Below are positions 7,813-13,706 of a stretch of 13,706 bases of DNA, piece by piece. Below the pieces are notes generated by a model. That model searched no databases. It was not told where the DNA came from and saw nothing but the letters and a program-made list of their open reading frames with translations. Source of the stretch: Lachnospiraceae bacterium (GTDB lineage: Bacteria; Bacillota; Clostridia; Lachnospirales; Lachnospiraceae); assembly GCA_900770345.1 (NCBI GenBank), contig CAAGKF010000300.1:1-13706 (forward strand), written 5' to 3'. The position numbers and the translations under genes were made by a program. Positions within the stretch are counted from its first letter, which is position 1. Each line of letters begins with the position of its first letter.

Positions 7813-7841
7813 CTCTCTTCCGACATAGGCCGGATAGAGAG
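7813..7841 (+). other. Leader hairpin upstream of the MerR-family gene
   Basis: Arms 7813-7822 and 7831-7841 pair over ten bases with one bulge and an 8-base loop. An A-run and then a T-run follow (7842-7856), rather than the T-run expected directly after a terminator stem. The role is unknown; it may be only a structured leader. Confidence 0.3.
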
Positions 7842-7899
7842 AAAAAAGAATTTTTTAGAAAAGTCGGGATCATATATACAGCCGGGGAGGAGAGTATAC

Positions 7900-8736
7900 A
7901 TGAAGGATACGCTTTTTAAGATCGGTGAAATGGCAGAGCTGAATCACGTCAGTACCCAGACGCTCAGACTTTATGCCAGAAATAAACTTTTGGAGCCTCA
8001 ATATCTGGATCCGGAGACCGGTTACCGGTATTACACATTGGAGCAGTGCGCAAAGCTGGATCTGATTCGCGCACTGAAAAGCTGCCGCTTGTCTCTGGAA
8101 AGGATAAAAGAAATTTTTGAGCTTTCTTCGGTGGAATTATTAGTACAGGCATTGGAAGAACAGGCAGGAGCTTTGACGGAAGAGCTTTATAATTTATCGG
8201 TCAGCCGGAATAACCTGATCCGGCTTCAGAAAAATTTGCAGGTTCTGAATTCGCTTCCGCCTTTCGGACAGGTGTTTTTTGAACACGTTCCGGAACGGAA
8301 GATTGATGTGCAGCAGACAGATTTTGATTTTTTTGCCCAGGGCTATGAGGGCTATGAAAATATGCTTCGGCACATGCAGAATTATCTGCATATGAACCAC
8401 CTGCCGCCCTCTTATTTTATCAATGTAGGAACAATAATGGAGAAGGAGCATTTTGTAAGGGGAACCTATACGTCACGTTCCGCATTTATCTTTGTGGATG
8501 ATCTGTATCCGGAGACCGGGAGCGTCCGGACTCTGGCGCAGAATACCTATATGTCGGTGGCTTCCGACAATACCGCTCTGGAAACGGCATATGCCCGAAA
8601 GTTATATGAAGAAATCAACCGGCAGGGAATGGTTCCCTGCGGTGACTATATCTGTGAGGTTCTGACGCAGTTTCCGCTGCACCATTCGAAACAGCTGATT
8701 TATAAAATTCAGGTTCCGGTTCAGAGACAGCAGTGA
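7900..8736 (+). CDS. MerR-family transcriptional regulator with GyrI-like effector domain
   Basis: A 278-residue regulator. The MerR winged helix spans residues 5-75 (FKIGEMAELNHVSTQTLRLYARNKLLEP, then GYRYY at 41-45). A dimer coiled coil covers about 76-115. A C-terminal half (about 125-278) resembles the GyrI/BmrR ligand-binding fold that senses small, often hydrophobic molecules. The metal-binding cysteines of metal-sensing MerR proteins are absent. ATG 7900 has a GGGGAGGAG site seven bases upstream, and the DNA-binding domain begins right after it. It is divergent from the DapB-like dehydrogenase, whose promoter carries a MerR-type operator. The likely role is a ligand-dependent activator of that gene. 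The ligand is unknown. Confidence 0.85.
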   Translation: MKDTLFKIGEMAELNHVSTQTLRLYARNKLLEPQYLDPETGYRYYTLEQCAKLDLIRALKSCRLSLERIKEIFELSSVELLVQALEEQAGALTEELYNLSVSRNNLIRLQKNLQVLNSLPPFGQVFFEHVPERKIDVQQTDFDFFAQGYEGYENMLRHMQNYLHMNHLPPSYFINVGTIMEKEHFVRGTYTSRSAFIFVDDLYPETGSVRTLAQNTYMSVASDNTALETAYARKLYEEINRQGMVPCGDYICEVLTQFPLHHSKQLIYKIQVPVQRQQ

Positions 8737-8794
8737 GAAAAATTTTCTGCCTCTTTATCCATTCATTCTTTTATCTGTCTGTCTCTGTTAAGCC

Positions 8795-8825
8795 CATATC
8801 GTTTTTTCACACATATCGATTTTTC
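8795..8825. repeat. Tandem 14-bp direct repeat in the gap before the sugar operon
   Basis: CATATCGTTTTTTC (8795-8808) and CATATCGATTTTTC (8812-8825) differ at one base and start 17 bp apart. They lie in the 340-bp gap between the MerR gene and the kinase gene, about 160 bp before the operon promoter. This could be a regulator site, but no binding protein is identified. The rest of 8737-8984 is AT-rich with no gene. The A/T run at 8961-8978, directly before the -35, may be an UP element. Confidence 0.45.
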
Positions 8826-8984
8826 CTTCTTCTTTTCGATTCATTGTTTATATTAATACACAGAAACTGAGATGTATAGAGCAAAGTAAAATAAGAGCGA
8901 ATAAACACATATCAAAAAGATAAGCTTACTTTTGAAATAAAAGTTGATCATCTCGTTTTCTTTAAAAAATTTTTAAAATAACAG

Positions 8985-9012
8985 TTGACATTTTAGAAAA
9001 ATCTGGTATTAT
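8985..9012 (+). promoter_or_regulatory. Strong promoter of the hexitol/sugar operon
   Basis: Perfect TTGACA (8985-8990), 16-bp spacer, TATTAT (9007-9012), with a TG extended -10 at 9004-9005 and an A/T-rich stretch upstream. Transcription should start near 9019, giving a leader of about 60 bases. Confidence 0.8.
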
Positions 9013-9024
9013 AGAACCATAAGG

Positions 9025-9061
9025 TGTTGAAACAAAAGAAGATTAACTGTTGAAGCAAAAG
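9025..9061 (+). promoter_or_regulatory. Direct repeats just after the operon promoter, candidate operator
   Basis: TGTTGAAACAAAAG (9025-9038) and TGTTGAAGCAAAAG (9048-9061) match at 13 of 14 bases. Their starts are 23 bp apart, about two helix turns, and they lie directly downstream of the expected transcription start. Position and spacing suit a repressor, and the DeoR-family protein encoded third in the operon is the natural candidate. This assignment is inference. Confidence 0.5.
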
Positions 9062-9079
9062 GCGAAAGGAGATTTTATT

Positions 9080-10012
9080 ATGATCTGGACTGTAACACTG
9101 AATCCTGCTCTGGATAAGACGGTCGAGATTCCGTCTCTTACGATTGATAGCGTCAACCGTATCACGACGATGCGGACTGATCCGGGAGGAAAGGGCATCA
9201 ACGTTTCCAAGGTGATCAGTAAGCTGGGCGGGAAGAGTATTGCCACCGGTATCCTGGGAGGCGATACCGGAAGAGCGATCCAGTCTGCTCTGGAGGCTAT
9301 GGGTCTGGAGACCAGCTTCCGGTTTGTGGAAGGAGAAACGCGCACCAATTTAAAGGTCATTGATCCGGTATGTCATACCAATACGGATATCAATGAACCG
9401 GGCGTCACCGTATCGGAAGCGATCCTGAACGGGCTTTTGCGGGAAGTGGCGGCAAAGCTGTCGGAGGGAGATATCGTGGTGATCTCCGGAAGCCTGCCGA
9501 AGGGAGCTCCGAAGGATACCTACCGGACCTGGGTAAGTGCTTTCAAGAAGGCCGGAGCAAAGGTGATCCTCGATGCGGACGGCGATCTGCTGGCCGCAGG
9601 TCTTGAGGCATCCCCTTATCTGATAAAGCCCAACAATCATGAGCTGTCAAAGCTTATGGGACAGACACTGGAGACACCGGAGGAACTGGAGAAAGCGGCA
9701 CGTGACCTGATGGACAGATATGGAATCACAAAGATTGTAGTTTCCATGGGGGGCGCCGGCGCACTGTATGTGACGGCGAAGGAAACGATCTACGCGGAGG
9801 GGCTGAAGGTTCCCGTTGGAAGTACGGTAGGCGCGGGAGACAGCGTCGTGGCTTCTCTTGCGGTTGCTGAGGAATCCGGTATGAGTCTTGAAGAGACGGT
9901 TCGTCTTTCTACCGCAACAGGAGCGGCAAATGTAATGTGCAGCGGAACACAGGCAGCGGAATATGACGTGATCGAAGGTCTGATTCCGAAAGTAGTATTT
10001 CACAGAATGTAA
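9080..10012 (+). CDS. fruK: PfkB-family sugar-phosphate kinase, 1-phosphofructokinase type
   Basis: A 310-residue cytoplasmic ATP-dependent kinase of the FruK/LacC branch of the PfkB family. It has the N-terminal signature PGGKGINVSKV (35-45), which contacts the sugar phosphate, and the C-terminal signature STVGAGDS (248-255) with catalytic base D254. The opening MIWTVTLNPALDKT is typical of 1-phosphofructokinases. It should phosphorylate a ketohexose phosphate to the 1,6-bisphosphate: fructose 1-phosphate most likely, with tagatose 6-phosphate as the alternative. ATG 9080 has an AAAGGAGA site; a TTG at 9050 would begin inside the direct repeats. It is first in the operon, behind the promoter at 8985-9012 and 67 bp before the dehydrogenase gene. 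The gene symbol is tentative because FruK and LacC cannot be fully separated by eye. Confidence 0.83.
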   Translation: MIWTVTLNPALDKTVEIPSLTIDSVNRITTMRTDPGGKGINVSKVISKLGGKSIATGILGGDTGRAIQSALEAMGLETSFRFVEGETRTNLKVIDPVCHTNTDINEPGVTVSEAILNGLLREVAAKLSEGDIVVISGSLPKGAPKDTYRTWVSAFKKAGAKVILDADGDLLAAGLEASPYLIKPNNHELSKLMGQTLETPEELEKAARDLMDRYGITKIVVSMGGAGALYVTAKETIYAEGLKVPVGSTVGAGDSVVASLAVAEESGMSLEETVRLSTATGAANVMCSGTQAAEYDVIEGLIPKVVFHRM

Positions 10013-10079
10013 AGGCTTTTTTCGAAATTGTTATTGCAAAAGTACATAATGGGATTGTAAAATAGAAAGGAGTTTTAAT

Positions 10080-11348
10080 ATGAAAGCAAAAGGCGTTAGA
10101 CTTCATGCGGCAAATGATCTGAGGCTGGAGGAATTTGAGCTTCCGGAGATTACGGATGACGAGATCCTGGTTAAGGTGGTATCTGACAGTATCTGTATGT
10201 CCACCTACAAATGCGCGATTCTCGGTACCGCGCATAAGCGTGTACATGATGATGTGGCAGAGCATCCGGCCATCATGGGTCATGAGTTTGCCGGCGACAT
10301 CGTTGCGGTCGGAAAGAACCATCAGGACAGATTCAAACCGGGTATGAAATTTACCCTGCAGCCTGCCCTGAACTACAAGGGAACCATGTGGAGCCCCGGA
10401 TATTCCTATGAGTTTTTCGGCGGAGACACAACCTACTGCGTGATCCCTGCTGAGGTAATGGAGCTGGGATGCCTGCTGGAATATCATGGACGCGCTTATT
10501 ATGAGGCTTCTCTGGCTGAGCCTATGTCCTGCAGCATCGGTGCATTCAATGCCGCTTATCATACGCAGATGGGTGTATATACACACCAGATGGGCATCAA
10601 GGAAGGCGGAAAGCTGGCTATCATGGCGGGCGCAGGCCCCATGGGACTGGGAGCTCTGACCTACGCGCTGAACCGTGATGTTCGTCCGTCCATGGTGGTT
10701 GTGACCGATCTGAATCAGGAGCGTCTGGATCGTGCGGCTATGCTGTTCCCACCGGCAGAGATTGCCAAAACTGGTATTGAACTTCATTTTGTAAATACCG
10801 GAAATTATGAGGATCCGACAGCAGAGCTTTTAAAGATCTCCGGAGGAACCGGTTATGATGATGTTCTGTGCTATGCACCGGTTGCTTCCGTAGTAACACA
10901 GTCCAGCGCGATCCTGGGCCGTGACGGCTGTCTGAATTTCTTTGCCGGTCCTACCGATAACAAGTTCAGCGCAACAATGAATTTCTATGACGTACATTAT
11001 AATTCCACTCACGTAATGGGTACCACCGGCGGCAATACGGATGATATGCTGGAATCCCTGAAGCTGACAGCAGAGGGACGCATCAATCCGGCCGTGATGG
11101 TAACACATATCGGAGGACTTGATTCCGTAGCTGAGACTACCCTGAATCTGCCGAAGATCCCGGGCGGCAAGAAACTGATCTACACGCATCTGTCCATGCC
11201 GCTGACCGCGCTGAACGACCTGCGCGCAAAGGGTGAGGCAGAGAAGGATGAGCGCCTGATTGCTCTGGCTGATATTGTAGATGCACATCAGGGCTTATGG
11301 TGTCCGGAAGCGGAAGAGTACTTACTGGCTAATTTTATTAACGAATAA
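10080..11348 (+). CDS. SorE-like zinc-dependent hexitol-phosphate dehydrogenase
   Basis: A 422-residue medium-chain zinc dehydrogenase most like L-sorbose 1-phosphate reductase (SorE), which interconverts L-sorbose 1-phosphate and D-glucitol 6-phosphate. Catalytic zinc ligands are seen as C39 (SICMSTYK), H68/E69 (GHEF) and E147 (LAEPMSC). The Rossmann motif GAGPMG is at 184-189, followed by TD (209-210). The four-cysteine structural zinc loop of classical alcohol dehydrogenases is missing: only C120 falls in that region. ATG 10080 is preceded by AAAGGAG. It lies between a fructose-1-phosphate-type kinase and, after a DeoR gene, a mannitol-type PTS transporter. It therefore probably oxidises the imported hexitol phosphate to a ketose phosphate. 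The exact substrate is not known. Confidence 0.8.
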   Translation: MKAKGVRLHAANDLRLEEFELPEITDDEILVKVVSDSICMSTYKCAILGTAHKRVHDDVAEHPAIMGHEFAGDIVAVGKNHQDRFKPGMKFTLQPALNYKGTMWSPGYSYEFFGGDTTYCVIPAEVMELGCLLEYHGRAYYEASLAEPMSCSIGAFNAAYHTQMGVYTHQMGIKEGGKLAIMAGAGPMGLGALTYALNRDVRPSMVVVTDLNQERLDRAAMLFPPAEIAKTGIELHFVNTGNYEDPTAELLKISGGTGYDDVLCYAPVASVVTQSSAILGRDGCLNFFAGPTDNKFSATMNFYDVHYNSTHVMGTTGGNTDDMLESLKLTAEGRINPAVMVTHIGGLDSVAETTLNLPKIPGGKKLIYTHLSMPLTALNDLRAKGEAEKDERLIALADIVDAHQGLWCPEAEEYLLANFINE

Positions 11349-11360
11349 CGGATGCCGGTT

Positions 11361-11417
11361 CCTCTGGTCTGTGTCTGCAGGTACAGCCGTTGCGGAGTGC
11401 CTTACACAGACTGGAGG
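11361..11417 (+). promoter_or_regulatory. Long-range hairpin covering the ribosome binding site of the DeoR gene
   Basis: Bases 11361-11374 pair with 11404-11417 over 14 consecutive pairs, two of them G-U wobbles, around a 29-base loop that can hold a small inner stem. The right arm contains TGGAGG, the ribosome binding site of the next gene, so the folded mRNA would hide it. The left arm starts 13 bases after the dehydrogenase stop codon, where a terminating ribosome could disturb the stem. It is not a terminator: no T-run follows. Confidence 0.6.
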
Positions 11418-11423
11418 AAATAT

Positions 11424-12185
11424 ATGGATTCAATGGAAACTCGCAGAAATGCGATAGTAGAACTGATTAATGAAAAAGGAACAGTCAGCTTTTCACAGAT
11501 AAAGGACACATTTCCCAATGTATCTGAGATGACGCTGCGCACAGACCTGAAGGCTTTGGATGGAGCGAAGAGAATTCTGCGTATCCACGGGGGAGCGAAG
11601 TCTGTACAGGTCATTATCGGCACAGATGATTTCCTGAACCGGAAATCTGTCATCAATATTTCCGAAAAACAGAGAATTGCCGGGAAGGCTCTGACTCTGC
11701 TGCGCAAGGACACTACGATCTTTCTTGATTCGGGCAGTACCGCCACCATGTTTGCCCGCCAGTTTCCGGATCAGTCAAATCTGATCTATACCACAGGATT
11801 AAGCTGCGCAACAGAGCTTGCGGATCTTTCGAAGCCGACAGTGATGCTTCCGGGCGGCAAGATGAACCGCTACAGCCAGAGTGTATTTGGATTTTCCGCT
11901 ATAAAGGAGCTGGAACGGGTGAATTTTCATCAGGCTTTTCTGGGAGTCACCGGTTTTCATCCGGATGCCGGCTTCACCTGCGGAATCAGCGATGAGGCTT
12001 TCCTGAAGCAGACAGCCATCCGGCAGTCGGAGCAGGTTATCCTGCTGATGGATTCCTCGAAAATCGGAGTAAAGTGCAGTTTTAATGTGTGCGGTTTTGC
12101 GGATATTGACGTTGTGGTTTCTGATGATAAGCTGCCGGAAGATTTTCTGGCAGAATGCAGAAAGTACGGCGTGCGGGTTTTGTAG
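11424..12185 (+). CDS. DeoR-family transcriptional regulator of the sugar operon
   Basis: A 253-residue regulator of the DeoR/GlpR family. The N-terminal winged helix (about residues 5-58) has the recognition helix SEMTLRTDLKAL (34-45) followed by the wing RIHGGAKS. The C-terminal sugar-phosphate-sensing domain (about 75-235) shows the phosphate-binding segment FLDSGST (100-106), the GGK turn (144-146) and DSSKIG (210-215). Members usually repress and are released by a phosphorylated sugar of the pathway. ATG 11424 has TGGAGG six bases upstream; the longer reading from 11352 would be an odd cysteine-rich extension. Being encoded inside the operon suggests autoregulation, and the direct repeats at 9025-9061 are the best operator candidate. 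The hairpin before it may keep its level below that of the enzymes. Confidence 0.85.
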   Translation: MDSMETRRNAIVELINEKGTVSFSQIKDTFPNVSEMTLRTDLKALDGAKRILRIHGGAKSVQVIIGTDDFLNRKSVINISEKQRIAGKALTLLRKDTTIFLDSGSTATMFARQFPDQSNLIYTTGLSCATELADLSKPTVMLPGGKMNRYSQSVFGFSAIKELERVNFHQAFLGVTGFHPDAGFTCGISDEAFLKQTAIRQSEQVILLMDSSKIGVKCSFNVCGFADIDVVVSDDKLPEDFLAECRKYGVRVL

Positions 12186-12201
12186 ACCTTCTGGAAAGAT
12201 A

Positions 12202-12229
12202 ACAGTTCCGTTCTTCATTGACAGTTCCG
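12202..12229 (+). repeat. Short direct repeat between the DeoR and PTS genes
   Basis: ACAGTTCCG occurs at 12202-12210 and 12221-12229, 19 bp apart, in the 82-bp gap. A TTGACA overlaps the second copy (12218-12223), but no acceptable -10 follows, so an internal promoter is not claimed. It may be a minor regulator site or chance. Confidence 0.3.
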
Positions 12230-12267
12230 GTATGAGTATGAGAGTTCTGATCTGAGGAGGGGACGTA

Positions 12268-13706
12268 TTGAAAAATAAAGTACAACGTTTTGGTAAATTT
12301 CTGTCCGGCATGGTGATGCCGAATATCGGCGCACTGATTGCTTTCGGCTTTCTTGCCGCACTGTTTATTGATACGGGATGGATCCCGAACAAAGGCTTCA
12401 GCAGCATGGTAGGTCCGATGCTGACTTACCTGATCCCGATTCTGATTGCCTCCACCGGCGGCCGTATGATCGGCGGCGACCGGGGCCGGGTGGTTGGCGC
12501 GATTGCTGTAGTCGGCGCGATTTTGAGCAACACAGATATTACGATGCTGATGGCAGCTATGGTAATGGGACCGCTGGCAGGCTTCTGCATTAAGAAATTC
12601 GATGAGGCAATGGACGGACATATGCCGGCCGGTTTTGAGATGCTGATCAATAACTTTTCCGCAGGCATCATCGGTATGCTTCTGGCAATGCTGGGATATG
12701 TGGTGATCGGGCCTGTTATGAGCGGTATTCTGGCAATCCTGTCCGCCGGTGTCAACCTGCTGGTAAATAACGGACTGCTTCCGCTGGTTGCTGTGTTTAT
12801 TGAGCCGGCGAAGGTGCTGTTCCTGAACAACGCCATCAACCATGGCATCTTTACTCCCATTGCCACCGCTCAGGCCACGGAGGCAGGAAAGTCCATCATG
12901 TATATGCTTGAGCCAAATCCGGGTCCCGGTCTTGGCATCCTGCTGGCTTACATGCTTTTCTGCAAGGACAAAACAACAAAGGATTCCGCACCGGGCGCGA
13001 TTATCATTCATCTGCTGGGCGGTATTCATGAGATCTATTTCCCGTATGTCCTGATGAACCCCCTGGTGATCATCGCTCCCATCGTTGGAAATATGGCTGC
13101 CATTTTCTGGTTCAACATGACCGGCTGCGGTCTGGTTGGTCCGGCATCTCCGGGATCCATTATCGCTTACCTGATGATGACGCCGGGATCCGATATGATA
13201 AAGGTAATAATCGGCGTACTGCTTTCTGCCGGTATCTCCTTTGCGATCGCCTCTCCGCTGGTGAAGATGGCAGGAGGAAAGAGCCTGGAGGAGGCACAGA
13301 AGGAGATGGCAGCGATGAAGGCGGAGGCCAAGGGAGTACAGTCTGTTCCCGGCACCGTTGAGAAGTCTTCAGAGGTTAAAAAGATTGTTTTCGCATGCGA
13401 TGCGGGAATGGGATCCTCTGCGATGGGCGCCACCAAGTTCCGCAACCGCATCAAGGCTAAACGTCCGGATATAGCGGTTACCAATACTTCTGTAGATAAT
13501 ATTCCCTCTGACTGCGATATCGCGGTTGTACAGCATACGCTGGCCGACAGGGCAAAAAAATCTGCTCCTCAGGCACAGCTGATCACCATCGGAAATTTCC
13601 TGGCTGATCCGGCTCTGGATGCACTGTATGTACATCTGACTACCGGCGACGCTCCGGCTGCACCTGCCGGCAAGAACACCGATATTACCATTCCGGATGT
13701 GCCGGT
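12268..13706 (+). CDS. mtlA: Mannitol-type PTS transporter EIICB (MtlA-like), cut by the window end
   Basis: A membrane sugar transporter that takes up and phosphorylates a hexitol. 479 codons are visible without a stop. The start is TTG 12268, set by a GAGGAGG site five to eight bases upstream. The EIIC part (1 to about 345) begins with VQRFGKFLSGMVMPNIGA, like MtlA, and carries the sugar-site motif GGIHE at 251-255 with EPAKVLFLNNAINHG before it. A charged linker (about 337-370) leads to the EIIB domain, whose phosphocysteine is C377 in FACDAGMGSSAMGA. Positions agree closely with E. coli MtlA (GIHE near 254-257, C384). After EIIB the visible end becomes Ala/Pro-rich and could be a tail or a linker to an EIIA domain beyond the window. 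Specificity for mannitol is likely but not proven; another hexitol is possible. Confidence 0.87.
   Translation, partial: MKNKVQRFGKFLSGMVMPNIGALIAFGFLAALFIDTGWIPNKGFSSMVGPMLTYLIPILIASTGGRMIGGDRGRVVGAIAVVGAILSNTDITMLMAAMVMGPLAGFCIKKFDEAMDGHMPAGFEMLINNFSAGIIGMLLAMLGYVVIGPVMSGILAILSAGVNLLVNNGLLPLVAVFIEPAKVLFLNNAINHGIFTPIATAQATEAGKSIMYMLEPNPGPGLGILLAYMLFCKDKTTKDSAPGAIIIHLLGGIHEIYFPYVLMNPLVIIAPIVGNMAAIFWFNMTGCGLVGPASPGSIIAYLMMTPGSDMIKVIIGVLLSAGISFAIASPLVKMAGGKSLEEAQKEMAAMKAEAKGVQSVPGTVEKSSEVKKIVFACDAGMGSSAMGATKFRNRIKAKRPDIAVTNTSVDNIPSDCDIAVVQHTLADRAKKSAPQAQLITIGNFLADPALDALYVHLTTGDAPAAPAGKNTDITIPDVP

Noticed and set aside
8727..8750. Terminator after the MerR gene
   Set aside because: The AAAATTTT pairing with GCAG/CTGC ends needs an unpaired bulge and gives a weak stem.
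8893..8908. Possible catabolite-repression (cre) site near GAGCGAATAAACA
   Set aside because: Several conserved positions of the cre consensus are wrong and the half-site spacing is off.
9909..10787. Open frame on the minus strand (292 codons)
   Set aside because: Antisense to the kinase and dehydrogenase genes, no ribosome binding site and no recognisable domain.
12218..12246. Internal promoter starting with TTGACA before the PTS gene
   Set aside because: No hexamer resembling TATAAT at 16-18 bp downstream.
12082..13029. Long open frame on the minus strand (315 codons)
   Set aside because: It lies antisense to the DeoR and PTS genes, which have clear domains; its product is rich in His, Gln and Cys with no recognisable fold, typical of a shadow frame.
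1..13706. CRISPR array, tRNA/rRNA genes, insertion sequences, phage or toxin-antitoxin genes
   Set aside because: I saw no spaced repeat series, no cloverleaf-like segment, no transposase or integrase motif and no small overlapping toxin-antitoxin pair.

Overview
The window looks like chromosomal DNA of a low-to-moderate GC Clostridia bacterium, most likely a gut Lachnospiraceae-type Firmicute. The basis is the strong AGGAGG-type ribosome binding sites, several TTG starts, sigma-A promoters and the mix of gene families. This is inference; no rRNA or marker gene is present to fix the taxon.

Left part (1-5984, AT-richer): a YbhN/LPG-synthase-type membrane protein (+) converges through a shared hairpin on a GlgX/isoamylase-type glycogen debranching enzyme (-). 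Divergent from the debranching enzyme is a two-gene unit (+): a protein of unknown function whose end overlaps the start of a patatin-like phospholipase. A TetR-family regulator (-) follows tail to tail with the patatin gene.

Middle (5985-8736): divergent from tetR is a decayed MATE efflux gene that joins a segment near its middle to its C-terminal end in a different frame. A bidirectional hairpin separates it from a DapB-like NAD(P)-dependent dehydrogenase (-). That gene is divergent from a MerR-family regulator (+) with a GyrI-like effector domain. The dehydrogenase promoter has the 19-bp spacer filled by a 21-bp dyad that is typical of MerR-activated promoters.

Right part (8737-13706, richer in GC within genes): a sugar or hexitol operon reading +, behind a strong extended -10 promoter with repeats around it. 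The order is PfkB-family kinase (1-phosphofructokinase type), SorE-like zinc dehydrogenase, DeoR-family regulator (its ribosome binding site lies in a 14-bp stem), and a mannitol-type PTS EIICB transporter that runs off the window end and starts with TTG.

The most interesting reading is biochemical. A SorE-type enzyme acts on the carbon next to the phosphate. If the transporter imports mannitol as mannitol-1-phosphate, that enzyme would give fructose 1-phosphate, the substrate of the kinase encoded first in the operon. This would be a route for mannitol different from the usual MtlD route through fructose 6-phosphate. It is a hypothesis from gene content and stereochemistry and has not been tested. 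No CRISPR array, rRNA, tRNA, insertion sequence or recognisable defence system was seen.
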